64,000 bases of DNA, from positions 1-64,000 of the forward strand of contig JAKSDI010000202.1 of NCBI GenBank assembly GCA_022360175.1, in the 5' to 3' direction. The first letter of the stretch is position 1. The number at the start of each line of letters is the position of its first letter. The notes under the pieces were generated by a model that ran no database searches, was not told where the DNA came from, and worked only from the letters and a program-made list of their open reading frames with translations. Positions 17,724 through 28,128 of this stretch are shown here, piece after piece. The position numbers were made by a program, and so were the translations under genes. Origin of the DNA: Chitinophagales bacterium. GTDB taxonomy: Bacteria; Bacteroidota; Bacteroidia; Chitinophagales; Saprospiraceae.

Positions 17724-18317
17724 TTAAGGTACCAGCCAACTTCCTTCCCATCGGTCATTTTTCCATTCAAAAGCAGCATGTCGATGCCCTTGAGGATGTA
17801 GATGTAGGCACTGTACTTTGTCTATAATTGATATTCCCATACCAAAATACTGATATGCTATTTCTGCTATTTCTTCATTCCATACATCAGGCAGCCCATC
17901 AGCTGGGCCTTGTATACGAGTACCAGGAGGAAACTTTGCAGCGTAGTTTTTTTTGGCATCTAAAGGAAGCTTACTCCAAATTTTACGCGTAGCCGGTGTA
18001 GCTACTTCGAGACGCACTTTTCCATACATTCTAAGTTGTAGTTTTTTTTGTTCATCCCAAAGCAACCAACTCACTCTGGGAGCATGTAACATTTCCATCC
18101 ACTTATCGGACCTTATATCTGTAAAAAACACCAACGCCCGCTGAGCGATTGTCACTTGTCGGAGTACGACAATACGTTGGCTAATTTTATTCCTTACTCC
18201 CTCATAATTAGTTGCTAACACCCCATTTCTAAAATTTCCTTCTCTAGTCTCAACAGCTTTAGATAACAGATACCAGGCATTATTAATGAAGTTTTCTAAA
18301 CCATTAAGTCGATTCAT
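17724..18317 (-). CDS. Pyridoxamine-phosphate-oxidase-like flavoprotein
   Basis: This 197-residue protein has the split-barrel FMN-binding fold. NGVLATNYEGVRNKISQRIVVLRQV corresponds to the first strands, followed by LVFFTDIRSDKWMEML, VSWLLWDEQKKLQLRMYGKVRLE and AFEWKNDRWEGSWLVP at the C-terminus. Length is like PdxH (about 210), but the PLP-contacting C-terminal motif typical of PdxH is not evident, so it is better called a general stress or PNPOx-like flavoprotein than a vitamin B6 enzyme. It is monocistronic. Confidence 0.8.
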   Translation of the reverse strand: MNRLNGLENFINNAWYLLSKAVETREGNFRNGVLATNYEGVRNKISQRIVVLRQVTIAQRALVFFTDIRSDKWMEMLHAPRVSWLLWDEQKKLQLRMYGKVRLEVATPATRKIWSKLPLDAKKNYAAKFPPGTRIQGPADGLPDVWNEEIAEIAYQYFGMGISIIDKVQCLHLHPQGHRHAAFEWKNDRWEGSWLVP

Positions 18318-18432
18318 TGTTTAAAGTTTTTACTGTCACTAATCATTCAGATTTTATCTTACTGAACAAGATAAATCCTTGAAATACGTGATATTGTAAC
18401 CTACATCACATACTAAGTTTAAGAATTTTATG

Positions 18433-18440
18433 TAACTTTG
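18433..18440 (+). promoter_or_regulatory. -7 promoter box of candidate ncRNA
   Basis: TAACTTTG matches the Bacteroidota -7 consensus TAnnTTTG exactly. A clear -33 TTG at the usual spacing is not seen. Transcription would start near 18446. Confidence 0.55.
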
Positions 18441-18445
18441 CTTTC

Positions 18446-18756
18446 TAGAAGTCAGACAAAACACAAGCACAAAAAATTTTAATAAAAAAAATGTGACCTT
18501 CTCGGAAACCTGCGTCTCAAGGTCGTACAATTAAGGTGATAACGAAGTTTCATAAAGATTGAAATTAGTTAGATACCAGAATTCAAGGGGAATGCAGTTG
18601 TTTTCAACCGGGAAGGTGAAAAGCAATATTTGTCGGGGGGTGTTTACTCCCGGTTGAAGCAACATTTGACAAGAATTTAGGAAAGGTTTTCATGATATGA
18701 ATATGGGTTTTAGGTGTTTTTCTCGGGGAGCTATTTTTTTTGGCTCCCCCTTTTTT
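18446..18756 (+). ncRNA. Candidate structured non-coding RNA, about 310 nt
   Basis: The segment runs from a -7 box to a strong intrinsic terminator, has no open frame, and holds a series of stems: GACCTT/AAGGTC (18495-18524); AGTTTCA/TGAAATT (18546-18566, one G-U pair); and a perfect 11-bp stem TTCAACCGGGA (18603-18613) with TCCCGGTTGAA (18648-18658), extended inward by GTGAA/TTTAC and outward by GTTG/CAAC. The last stem encloses a loop with six G (18635-18640). I saw none of the signature motifs of tmRNA, RNase P RNA or SRP RNA. A Bacteroidota 6S-like RNA or an undescribed RNA are possibilities. Confidence 0.6.
18725..18756 (+). terminator. Strong intrinsic terminator
   Basis: GGGGAGC (18725-18731) pairs with GCTCCCC (18743-18749) and is followed by a run of T at 18751-18756. 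It ends the candidate ncRNA on the + strand. Confidence 0.9.
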
Positions 18757-19037
18757 ATGCCTTCTCCTAACACTTTCAAGCCAAATGCAGCCCCTTCAAC
18801 CTAAAAACCAGCCTTTTTTTCCTTGCTATTTATTTAGTAAAAACTTCTTCTCTAAAATTTTTTCATTCTTTTCTGGAACTATTTGACAATTGGCGATGTA
18901 TTTCTATTTTCGCGCCCCAATTCCACAGATTGTGCTGGAATTAAGGGTTAGACGTCTTTGTTTCAGAATTATATTTTACATTAACAAAACATTTATCATC
19001 TTCACTCCTGATTGGAGTGATAAAAGAAAAGAAAGAA

Positions 19038-19667
19038 ATGGTAGAATTGTTTTTCTCAGTATTGGTATCTCTGTTCTCCCTGGTAAACCCAATGGGAGCA
19101 GTACCGGTGTTTCTGGCCATGACACCTCATTATACCAAAGCCGAAAGAACTCAAACTGCGCTGAATACTAGCCTTTATTTTACTATGATATTGATGGCTT
19201 TCTTTCTGGCAGGTTCGCTTATACTAAGCTTCTTCGGTATTAGCCTCAATGCTATGCGTATTGCTGGTGGCCTGGTTATTTTAACATCGGGATTTTCTTT
19301 ATTGAATGGCAAATTTGCAGAAGGCAGAGCTATTAACAACAAAGTAAAGGAAGAAGCCCTAACTAAAGATGATATCTCATTTTCACCTCTAGCAATGCCT
19401 TTACTCTCCGGCCCTGGTTCTATTTCCTATCTAATAGGAACTTTTTCAGAATTTCCGGAATGGCACTCCAGAGGTATCATCGCAGGAGTAATCATTGCAA
19501 TGGGTATGGTCGTATATCTGATATTGCGTTCTTCTCCCTATTTACATAAAGTATTAGGAGTTGCAGGACTAAAAGCTCTTAGCCGCATTATGGGTTTCCT
19601 CGTAATGGCTATTGGCATTCAATACATTATAGGTGGTATTGTTGATCTTGTTAAAATTTTAGCATAA
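19038..19667 (+). CDS. MarC family integral membrane protein
   Basis: The 209-residue protein from the ATG at 19038 has about six membrane segments and the MarC/UPF0056 signatures SLVNPMGAVPVFLAMTP near the start, GGLVILTSGFSLLNG, and FSPLAMPLLSGPGSISYLIG in the centre. An upstream GTG at 19017 would add seven charged residues and is less likely. The family is of unknown transport function (the old link to multiple antibiotic resistance is not supported). A short hairpin CACTCC/GGAGTG at 19004-19020 lies directly before the ribosome-binding region. It is convergent with the giant adhesin gene, whose stop is only 7 bp away. Confidence 0.92.
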   Translation: MVELFFSVLVSLFSLVNPMGAVPVFLAMTPHYTKAERTQTALNTSLYFTMILMAFFLAGSLILSFFGISLNAMRIAGGLVILTSGFSLLNGKFAEGRAINNKVKEEALTKDDISFSPLAMPLLSGPGSISYLIGTFSEFPEWHSRGIIAGVIIAMGMVVYLILRSSPYLHKVLGVAGLKALSRIMGFLVMAIGIQYIIGGIVDLVKILA

Positions 19668-19674
19668 GATTTTA

Positions 19675-22600
19675 TTATCTCATCAGCAACACCTCTCCTT
19701 CTATGATCTCAACCCTGCCGTCTGTTAATTCGATTTCTGCATAAAAGGCAAAGACGGCAGGGTCCATAGGGTATCCTTCAAAATTCCCATCCCAACCATA
19801 CTGTTCATCATTAGGAGCAAAATTAGTTGCTTCATGCACCATATTTCCCCAGCGGTCAAATACCCTAAACTCATGGATCGTCACCACACTTGAGCCTGCA
19901 AAAAGTAGGAACACATCATTATTTCCGTCCCCATTAGGAGAAAAAATATTTGGAGCATAGATTGGTGCATCTTTTCTTACCTTAATCGTAACATGATTAG
20001 TTGCAATACAGTCATTTGCTGTGCTTACCCAAACAGAATATACAGTTGTAATATCAGGAGCAACAATATAAGATAAAGGATCAGATGGTATTTGTACCCC
20101 ATCAGTAGGCCACCACCAAACAGAGTCAATCTCTGTAGTACTTGGTATAGCAATTAAGGTATCAGATTGTCCTAATAGGATAGTAGCATCCATTTCCAGG
20201 TTTACCTCAAGTGTACTAGTTTCTGGTACGACCAATGAATCTTGCCATGTACATCCATTACTATCTTCAATTGATAAACTGTAAATACCAGGAGCTAAAT
20301 TGCTAAACACTGTAGCTGACATAAAGGGCCCATCATCAAATGAAACAAGATATGGAGGAGCTCCTCCAATAATACTATCTATCAATACTTCTCCGTCAAG
20401 CCTCCCTTTACAGGATGGAGGAATTATTTCAGAAAGTACATCTTCTATCGGCGCAGCAAGAACGACAACTTCAGTAGTATCTGAAGTTGTACAACCATTT
20501 GATATATCGGTGACCTCCAGCGCATACATTCCAGCAAATCCGGCAACAGCTACCAAACTATCCTGACCACTCAATAATACCGCATCTGGAGAAACAATTG
20601 TCCAATGATATTCATAATCATCTCCCACAGAAGAATTTTTTCCATCCAATACACTAGTAGTTATTATACAATCCAGAGGCTCTGGTGATAGGATAGATGC
20701 AATTGGTGCTACTGTATCGGCCACAATCTCTTGTGTCACAGAATCAAGACATCCATTTTCAGAATTTGTGACAAGGAAAATATACTCTCCTGCCTCAGAT
20801 ACTTCTAACACAAGCCCATTTTGCGACAATGTATCGCCATCAGGGGCAATCCAAATATATTCAAACTCATCTCCCACAGATGATCCAGTGGCATCAAGCG
20901 TAACCGATTCTCTGATACAGGTAATTGATTCAGGATTATTAATAGCTACTCCAGGAATTGTATAATCACTGGAAACATTAAAAGTAAGAGTGTCTTTACA
21001 TCCGTTTAAATCATCTGTTACGATCAATGAATAAGTGCCTGTATTGCCGACAACTATGGTATCATCTATTCCAATAGTCCCCATAGGCAAACGCCTCCAG
21101 TCATAAGACAATGTTGCACTTGTAGATGCCATAGAAATACCCGCATCTAATACTATAGAATCTTGCTTACAATTCAGTTGTTGACTGGTATCAATAATAG
21201 CAGCAATCGGTGGGTCTATAAAATCAGTGACCAATGCTGTATCCTGAGAAGTACATCCATTAGCTGGATCTGTAACAGAAATTATATAGGTTCCCGCCTG
21301 ATCCAACAATGGCATTAATGTCTGTTCATCTAAAATGATATTTCCGTCGGGGGTTGACCAACTAATAATTGATTGCCCGCTATCTGTTTGTACATCTCCC
21401 TGAAGGCGAACGCTTGTTTGTATACAAGTCAAAAACGTATCCATACCTGCATTTGCAATTGGCGCTTCGTCATCCAGGCTAATAACTACAGTATCGCTGG
21501 CTTCACATTGATTCAACAAATTAATAACGGTCAGTATGTAAGTATCCGGGGCATAAATAAAAGGATTGCTCACATTGCTCTCTGAGATAAGGCTTCCCCC
21601 TTGTGCTGTCCATGAATATTCAAATATAGCAGTATCTGGAGCAGCACTACCTATTAATTGCAGGGAATCCAGGGTACAGGGCATTTGGGCATCCATACCT
21701 GCATCTGCAATTGGTAAATCATAATCTTCTCCAACCACTACATTTACTGAATTGGAGCAATTATTATTATTATTCGTGACTTCAAATCGATATGTTCCAG
21801 GTATGCTCACTGGAATTGTCAACATGTCTACACAAGCACTAATAGGATTGCCCATATCATCTAAAAGATACCAGCAGAAGCTAAACTCATCACCAACCGG
21901 CAAAGTCCCCGTAAGCAAAACCACATTGGATGCACAATTTAAAGATGTATCTGGTATTTCAGGAACAGTAGGTATCGCTGCATCTACATTTACCAACACA
22001 CTATCTATTGCAAAGCAGCCTGTCAGTGTATCTGTCACAGTCAGCGTATACCAACCACCCTCTCCTATTACAGGATTAAAAGCATTCACTCCTGTAATGA
22101 TACCATCCTCAGGGCCTTCCCAGAAGTAAGTGATATTATTTCCAAAGGTCGATCCGCTGCCATCCAGAGAAATGATCGGTGATTCACATGTAATCATTGC
22201 CGTATCTCCTGCTTCTGCTACAGGTGGCTGCGTATTAATTGTAACTACCACTTCATCTGTGGCAGTACAACCCGTAATTATATTAGTGACTTCCAAATAA
22301 AAAGTGTCGGGAAAAGAGACTGTTATTTGCGGAAGCGTGTCTACCTCTAATGGCGCTCCACTCTCTGAAGTCCATTGATAAGTATATAGGCTGTCAATAG
22401 GTGCCGCTATACCAAGGCCAACAGATGGGTTATCGCATTCTAATGCTTGATCTATTCCGGCATTTACAGGAGGAGGTGTGAGGTTTTCGATCACATCTAT
22501 TTGCAAGCTCTCAGAAAAGCCTAAAGTATCAAAAGCCGTAATGGTATAAAGCCCCGGGCTTCCTACTAATACTTCCAGGCTATCGGTAGCGGAAAGGAAA

Positions 22601-25600
22601 GTACCGCTACTACTTGATGACCATTGCACCGTACAACCTTCACAAGGTTCGCAGAAATAAGCAGAAAGCATTACTGTATCCACTGCGCAGGTCAGGCTAT
22701 CAGCAGGCAGTGCTTCCAGGCATGGAATACACTGTTGTTGAATAACATTTATATCCCGATAAACGGTACAATTATTCGCTGGGTTTACTACTGTCAGCCG
22801 GATCAACCCAGCCGTATCTAATAAAACAGCAGCGCTATCTGTCATTCCAAGTATAACATCTCCTTCCCAGCTATATTCATAATCAGGGCCCAGTGGTTCT
22901 ACAAATGCTTCCAGCCAAAAGCTTTCTTGCAGGCAAGGTATTACTGTACTACTAAAATTAATATCTGGCAAATCCGCACTACGTTGAATAATTACAACAT
23001 CTTCATCTGTGCATCCTGTTAAACTATCTATTACCGTAAGGAAATAAGTACCATCATTATTTACTGTAGCCTGCAAACTATCATTCATAAAGAACTCGTC
23101 CTCCAGTTGAGTCCAGAGGTAACCAATATGTGCCCCTTGGGTAGATGCACTTCCATCCAGTATAGCAATAGGTTCATCACAAGTTAAGGTGTCAAAAGGG
23201 CCTGCTTCTGCCAATGGTGGGATTGTATCCATGTATACCGTTATTTGTGCCGTATCACTTATCCCTACTGCTGAATTGGCCACTACCAATTCATAAATAC
23301 CTCCACAACGAACTTCTGCAATACTGGTACCCTGCCCATTTAAAAGACAATTTGCATCTGGTGCAATCCATTCATAGGTTATAGAAGGGCCAGCTGTCGA
23401 GTTACTGGCATCCAATAACACAGATTGTACAGCACAAGTAAGTGTATCAGGAGTGGCAATGCTAATTACGGGCAAGCAATCAATCAATACTGTCACAGAA
23501 GCAGTATCCGAGCAATCCTGCTCCATATTCTCTGCAATGAGTGTATATACACCAATACTATCTACCACTGGCATCAAGCCAGATAGGGTTGTCAAATTAC
23601 CATCCAAATACCAAGTAAAAATACTTCCAACCGAAGCACTTGCATCAATAACAAGAGTACCATCATCACAAGAAAGCATCAAACTATCTGGCAAACTGGC
23701 TATTGGTAAGCTATCATCCCGACTTACAATAACCGTATCTAAAGATGTACAAGTACTCGCGTTATCATAAACACTTAGTACGTATATTCCATCACAATTT
23801 ACCTCCACCTGGCTACTATCTGTTGCTGATATTATACAAGGGCCTGACCATTGGTAAAAAAAGTTGGCACTCATCATGGCATCATCAACTCCCAAAATAA
23901 CACTTGGAGTCGCACAATCTAAGGTTTGATCAGGGCCGGCATTAACTTCAGGTGGCTGAGTATTATCAAATACTTCTGTAAAGGAAGTATCCCGGCAGCC
24001 ATTTTCTGTATTTACAACAATCAATTGATAGATTCCAGCACTATCTACTGTAATGTACACCTGATCAGGCATAGAAACTATATTACCATTTTCTGTGGTC
24101 CATTCATAAGCATAAGGGCCATTTACAGAGGTTTCTATGCCTCCAATTTCAACCATTAAACTATCACAGGTAAGTACATCAAACTCACCAGCATCAGAAA
24201 CGGGGCTTATTGTATCCTGTGTCACATTAGCAGTAGCAGTACTGATACAAGTATTGACCGTATCTGTTACCATTAAAGTATATTGACCGGGCAGGCCAAT
24301 TTCCGGATATAAAGTATTACTTCCACTAAGGATTTGAGGCCCTGTCCAGGCGTATGTATAATTAACTCCCTGAGATGAATTTTCTCCATCCAGTGTAAGG
24401 GTCAAACTATCACAGGTAAGCACATAATTATTCCCTCCTACATCTGCCACTGGTACATTATCATCTTGTAAAACAATTACACTATCAACCGCCGAACATC
24501 CATTAGAAGTATTGTTTACCATAAGGTAATAGGTACCTGGACAGTCGACATCAATATCTATCTGTGTATTATCAACTGAAACGATACATGGCCCTGTCCA
24601 TTCATAAGTAATCATTATTCCTGTCTCTGACCCACTGCCGCTCAATGTCCCTTCCGATACAGAACAATTCAGTTCAAACCCGTCACCTGCTTCTGCTAGC
24701 GGAGGAATGGTATCTATCAAAACCTCTATACTATCTATCCCGATACACTGTGTCAGGGTATCTTCTACGGTTAGATAATAAGTACCCGCCAAGGCTGCTG
24801 TAACTGAAGCGGTACTGGTATCTCCTAAAATTATTCCTTCATTTGTTGACCAGCTAAAAACCACATCCGGAGTGATACTTGCATTTATAGTATCCAAAGG
24901 AATTTGATCTAGTAAACAATTTAAGGAAGATACAGGCGCTATGCTTACTTGAGGTTGGGTAATCGTATCTTGTACTACTACTGCGGCCAAACTATTACAG
25001 CCTGTACTATCATTTATGATTGTAAGTGTATACATGCCTGCCGCCCCAATTGAAGGAGCAAGCGTGTTTTCATTATTTAGAATCACCCCTCCATTACTGG
25101 CTTGCCAATCAATACTATATGAAGCGCCTGCATTCATTACACTAGCATTCAAATCCAGTTCCTGAACACCACAGTTTAACATTCCTGGAGATTCAATAAC
25201 GATAAGTGGACTAATCGTATCAATTGCCACATCAACAAACGAAGTATCCAGACAACCATTTTCAAGACTACTGACCAATAACATATAAGCCCCAGGCAAA
25301 TTTACCGTAGGCGCCAATGTGTTTATACCCACAGGTGTAGAATCCGGAACATACAGCCATAAATAATCCAAATCGCCGCTCATAGAGGAGTTGGTACCAT
25401 CCAAGGTCACAAAAGTGCTATCGCAACTAAGTGTTCGCATAGATCCCGCATCTGCAATCGGTGCTAAAGTATCCTGTACTACTATGATATCTGATGTGTC
25501 TGCACATAAAGTGACTATATCCTGAACGATCAATTGGTAAGTACCTCCTGCACTCACCTGTACTTGCTGTCCGGTATTAGCTCCTGCAAATTGCCCATCT

Positions 25601-28128
25601 GTAGTAGACCAAATATAACTGATATTACTTCCCTGAGTGGAACCAGCAGCATTTAACGTAATAGTATCATTAAAACAGTTAAGTGTATCTGCTGTTCCTG
25701 CATCGGCTATCACCTGATTGACATTCTCAACAACTGTTACTGTTGCCATTTGATCACATCCATTTAGCGTATTTGTTACGCTAAGGGTATAAGTACCAGG
25801 TGCATTAACAAGTGGCATCAATGTATTTTCATCCTGAAATATATTACCTCCATTACTCACCGTCCAGTTAAAGTCGGGCATCGTACCAGCATTAGATATG
25901 TTGGCCAATAGAGTCAGAGTCGTCTGCATGCAATTGAGTGTATCAGGCTCTAGAATAGTAATTTCTGGCCTTAGTGTATCATATGTAACAGTTACAAAAG
26001 CAGAATCTGCACATCCATTTATTTCGTTGGAAACTAGCAAGCGGTAAATTCCATCTACAACAACCTGAGGAGTTAAGGTATTTGCATTAACAGGGACTAC
26101 CCCATTGTCAGATATCCAATCATAGGTAAAAGCAGTTCCCATTGAAGAAGCGGAACCATCCAGTTCCAGGCTTGTTCGATCACAGTTAAGTGTAGTATCC
26201 GGACCAGCACTAGCAATAGGCACCATCGTATCTTCTTCGATGAAAACAGCAGCAGTATCCGTGCAACTATTGTCCGTATTAGTGACAATAAGTGTATAAA
26301 TTCCTTCTGTATTTACTTCCGTAAACGGATTATTAATACTACCTATAATTGTACCATCTAGTGTCTGCCATTCATAGCTATAAACAGGGCCCATAGAAGT
26401 GTTAGTACCTCCAATCACCAATGAAGTGTCATAACAATTTATGGTATCTGTAAGGCCTGCATCAGCGATAGGAGAGATTGTATCAGCTATCACAAAAACA
26501 GAGTCCCTGTGAGTACAAGTCACGCCTCCTGACTCCTGATTTACTTCTAATATATATAAACCTGCGCTGTCTATGTTTAAGGAATTAGAACTACCTAATG
26601 GCATAGCTTCTGCATCTAGCCATGTGAAATTAATCTGCCCCCCGGGAGTAGAAGTTGTCCCATCTAAAACGATCATTGTTTGTGCACAATCAAGCGTATC
26701 AGGAGGAAGAATTATAGCTTCTGGCTCCAGTACTTCTAAATTTACTCTTACAATACTATCACAGCCTGCAACAGACTGCGTATATATTTCATAATATCCA
26801 CTCATTTCCAAGAGGCTATCTCCTACCATCAATTCATCACCAGAACAAATTACCTCATCAAGGTCTGTAAATACAGCTTGCAACACGTCCAATTCAAGTG
26901 TAACTATACTATCACACATAAATGCCCCTTCCAGGGTATCTATATAAATTCCTGCATCATAGTATATTGAGTCTCCTACCTGAACCGAGTCCCCTTCGCA
27001 GATAGCCAATTGTAAGAGTGTTGTTGCGGTGGGGACAACAGTCAAATCTACTACTACTGTGCTATCACAAGAAGCATAACTCTGTAAGGGGATAAAGTGC
27101 ATCCCATCATTATATAAAACCGTATCACCAACCATCAGAGAATCTCCTTCACAAATCGTTTCCGTGAGAAAACTAGTATCGGGCAAAGGCAATATCTCCA
27201 CCCAAATACAGGTATCTGTAACCTCTCCACAAAAAATAGGTTCTAAACCATCCAGGTTTGTCCGGATACTATCAATCGTAATAAATCCATCCGGGTTTGG
27301 AAAACTATCTAAATCTTCCCGCTGATAGGATAAACCACATATTTGATACATCCCAGGAGGATAAGTACTCAAATCTGGCATAGAATCATATTCTAACAAT
27401 ATAGCGTCTTCTGCAATAAGATAGGTATAACCATATTCATTAGAATCAGGGGGAGTACCGTTAAAGATAGGATCAATCTCAAATACCAGGCTGGAATCCC
27501 CTACACAGGTTAAAACATCATCATCAGAATCTAAATCACCAGAGGCAGCAAAACAACAATCTAATCCCCGGTCATCGCAAAATAATAAACGGAAGCTAAG
27601 AATTGCCCCCGGATAAGGAGATGGATCATTCATCACTTCTATAGACCATGTACCATTCACTGTACCTGTATTAAAATCTTCCAGGCACCCCTGGTATGGA
27701 TAATAACTTCCAGTATACTGTCCTCCCGCGACAAAGTTATTAGGCTGATTGTTATCCCAGGCAGGTAGATAGCCAAAATCCGGTTGTGCAACATCAGCAC
27801 AAGACACAAAAGTAATACGCCATCGCGCTGCTGGTGTAAAACTGAATTGCTCATTCGTATTAGGCCCAGTTAATGTAACTGTTTGCCCACCAGGAGAAGT
27901 GACCGCGATGACTAAATTATCTACAAACTGATGCAAGAAGTATATTTCTATGCCACAAATACCCTGATCAGCATTTGATAAATCGTCGTTGAAAATATTA
28001 AAAACTTCATAATCAAAGGTGGGATTGCTATTAGGATTAATTAGCAAAGTATCATTCAATCCACAGGGCTGGGCTAATGCCCATACTGCTCCGCACGATA
28101 ATAGCCAAAGAAGTAGGATTCGCTTCAT
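19675..28128 (-). CDS. Giant T9SS type B adhesin-like protein with about 25 Cys-paired repeats
   Basis: The protein has 2,817 residues. After the signal peptide (LLLWLLSCGAVWALA) comes a proprotein-convertase P-like domain (about 30-190; GICGIEIYF, GTWSIEVMND). Three short CD-SIV segments (about 310-475) follow, each reading ETICEGDSLMVGD or similar. From about 475 to 2,560 there are about 25 Ig/PKD-like repeats of mean length 83 residues, each opening with (P)xADAGxxxTLxC and closing with YxLxVxNxxNGCxD, so most carry two Cys likely to form a disulfide. A SprB repeat follows (SCKGRLDGEVLID, about 2,570). The protein ends in a CHU_C sorting domain with IFSPNGDGNNDVF and DRWGNMV. It is probably a surface adhesin exported by T9SS. 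No PorP/SprF partner is adjacent. Confidence 0.9.
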   Translation of the reverse strand: MKRILLLWLLSCGAVWALAQPCGLNDTLLINPNSNPTFDYEVFNIFNDDLSNADQGICGIEIYFLHQFVDNLVIAVTSPGGQTVTLTGPNTNEQFSFTPAARWRITFVSCADVAQPDFGYLPAWDNNQPNNFVAGGQYTGSYYPYQGCLEDFNTGTVNGTWSIEVMNDPSPYPGAILSFRLLFCDDRGLDCCFAASGDLDSDDDVLTCVGDSSLVFEIDPIFNGTPPDSNEYGYTYLIAEDAILLEYDSMPDLSTYPPGMYQICGLSYQREDLDSFPNPDGFITIDSIRTNLDGLEPIFCGEVTDTCIWVEILPLPDTSFLTETICEGDSLMVGDTVLYNDGMHFIPLQSYASCDSTVVVDLTVVPTATTLLQLAICEGDSVQVGDSIYYDAGIYIDTLEGAFMCDSIVTLELDVLQAVFTDLDEVICSGDELMVGDSLLEMSGYYEIYTQSVAGCDSIVRVNLEVLEPEAIILPPDTLDCAQTMIVLDGTTSTPGGQINFTWLDAEAMPLGSSNSLNIDSAGLYILEVNQESGGVTCTHRDSVFVIADTISPIADAGLTDTINCYDTSLVIGGTNTSMGPVYSYEWQTLDGTIIGSINNPFTEVNTEGIYTLIVTNTDNSCTDTAAVFIEEDTMVPIASAGPDTTLNCDRTSLELDGSASSMGTAFTYDWISDNGVVPVNANTLTPQVVVDGIYRLLVSNEINGCADSAFVTVTYDTLRPEITILEPDTLNCMQTTLTLLANISNAGTMPDFNWTVSNGGNIFQDENTLMPLVNAPGTYTLSVTNTLNGCDQMATVTVVENVNQVIADAGTADTLNCFNDTITLNAAGSTQGSNISYIWSTTDGQFAGANTGQQVQVSAGGTYQLIVQDIVTLCADTSDIIVVQDTLAPIADAGSMRTLSCDSTFVTLDGTNSSMSGDLDYLWLYVPDSTPVGINTLAPTVNLPGAYMLLVSSLENGCLDTSFVDVAIDTISPLIVIESPGMLNCGVQELDLNASVMNAGASYSIDWQASNGGVILNNENTLAPSIGAAGMYTLTIINDSTGCNSLAAVVVQDTITQPQVSIAPVSSLNCLLDQIPLDTINASITPDVVFSWSTNEGIILGDTSTASVTAALAGTYYLTVEDTLTQCIGIDSIEVLIDTIPPLAEAGDGFELNCSVSEGTLSGSGSETGIMITYEWTGPCIVSVDNTQIDIDVDCPGTYYLMVNNTSNGCSAVDSVIVLQDDNVPVADVGGNNYVLTCDSLTLTLDGENSSQGVNYTYAWTGPQILSGSNTLYPEIGLPGQYTLMVTDTVNTCISTATANVTQDTISPVSDAGEFDVLTCDSLMVEIGGIETSVNGPYAYEWTTENGNIVSMPDQVYITVDSAGIYQLIVVNTENGCRDTSFTEVFDNTQPPEVNAGPDQTLDCATPSVILGVDDAMMSANFFYQWSGPCIISATDSSQVEVNCDGIYVLSVYDNASTCTSLDTVIVSRDDSLPIASLPDSLMLSCDDGTLVIDASASVGSIFTWYLDGNLTTLSGLMPVVDSIGVYTLIAENMEQDCSDTASVTVLIDCLPVISIATPDTLTCAVQSVLLDASNSTAGPSITYEWIAPDANCLLNGQGTSIAEVRCGGIYELVVANSAVGISDTAQITVYMDTIPPLAEAGPFDTLTCDEPIAILDGSASTQGAHIGYLWTQLEDEFFMNDSLQATVNNDGTYFLTVIDSLTGCTDEDVVIIQRSADLPDINFSSTVIPCLQESFWLEAFVEPLGPDYEYSWEGDVILGMTDSAAVLLDTAGLIRLTVVNPANNCTVYRDINVIQQQCIPCLEALPADSLTCAVDTVMLSAYFCEPCEGCTVQWSSSSSGTFLSATDSLEVLVGSPGLYTITAFDTLGFSESLQIDVIENLTPPPVNAGIDQALECDNPSVGLGIAAPIDSLYTYQWTSESGAPLEVDTLPQITVSFPDTFYLEVTNIITGCTATDEVVVTINTQPPVAEAGDTAMITCESPIISLDGSGSTFGNNITYFWEGPEDGIITGVNAFNPVIGEGGWYTLTVTDTLTGCFAIDSVLVNVDAAIPTVPEIPDTSLNCASNVVLLTGTLPVGDEFSFCWYLLDDMGNPISACVDMLTIPVSIPGTYRFEVTNNNNNCSNSVNVVVGEDYDLPIADAGMDAQMPCTLDSLQLIGSAAPDTAIFEYSWTAQGGSLISESNVSNPFIYAPDTYILTVINLLNQCEASDTVVISLDDEAPIANAGMDTFLTCIQTSVRLQGDVQTDSGQSIISWSTPDGNIILDEQTLMPLLDQAGTYIISVTDPANGCTSQDTALVTDFIDPPIAAIIDTSQQLNCKQDSIVLDAGISMASTSATLSYDWRRLPMGTIGIDDTIVVGNTGTYSLIVTDDLNGCKDTLTFNVSSDYTIPGVAINNPESITCIRESVTLDATGSSVGDEFEYIWIAPDGDTLSQNGLVLEVSEAGEYIFLVTNSENGCLDSVTQEIVADTVAPIASILSPEPLDCIITTSVLDGKNSSVGDDYEYHWTIVSPDAVLLSGQDSLVAVAGFAGMYALEVTDISNGCTTSDTTEVVVLAAPIEDVLSEIIPPSCKGRLDGEVLIDSIIGGAPPYLVSFDDGPFMSATVFSNLAPGIYSLSIEDSNGCTWQDSLVVPETSTLEVNLEMDATILLGQSDTLIAIPSTTEIDSVWWWPTDGVQIPSDPLSYIVAPDITTVYSVWVSTANDCIATNHVTIKVRKDAPIYAPNIFSPNGDGNNDVFLLFAGSSVVTIHEFRVFDRWGNMVHEATNFAPNDEQYGWDGNFEGYPMDPAVFAFYAEIELTDGRVEIIEGEVLLMR

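Noticed and set aside
18446-18756. tmRNA, RNase P RNA or SRP RNA
   Set aside because: None of the conserved sequence motifs of these RNAs could be found, so the RNA is left unassigned.
18890-19171. Ninety-three-residue frame overlapping the MarC start
   Set aside because: It is out of frame with a well-supported MarC gene and includes non-coding upstream DNA.
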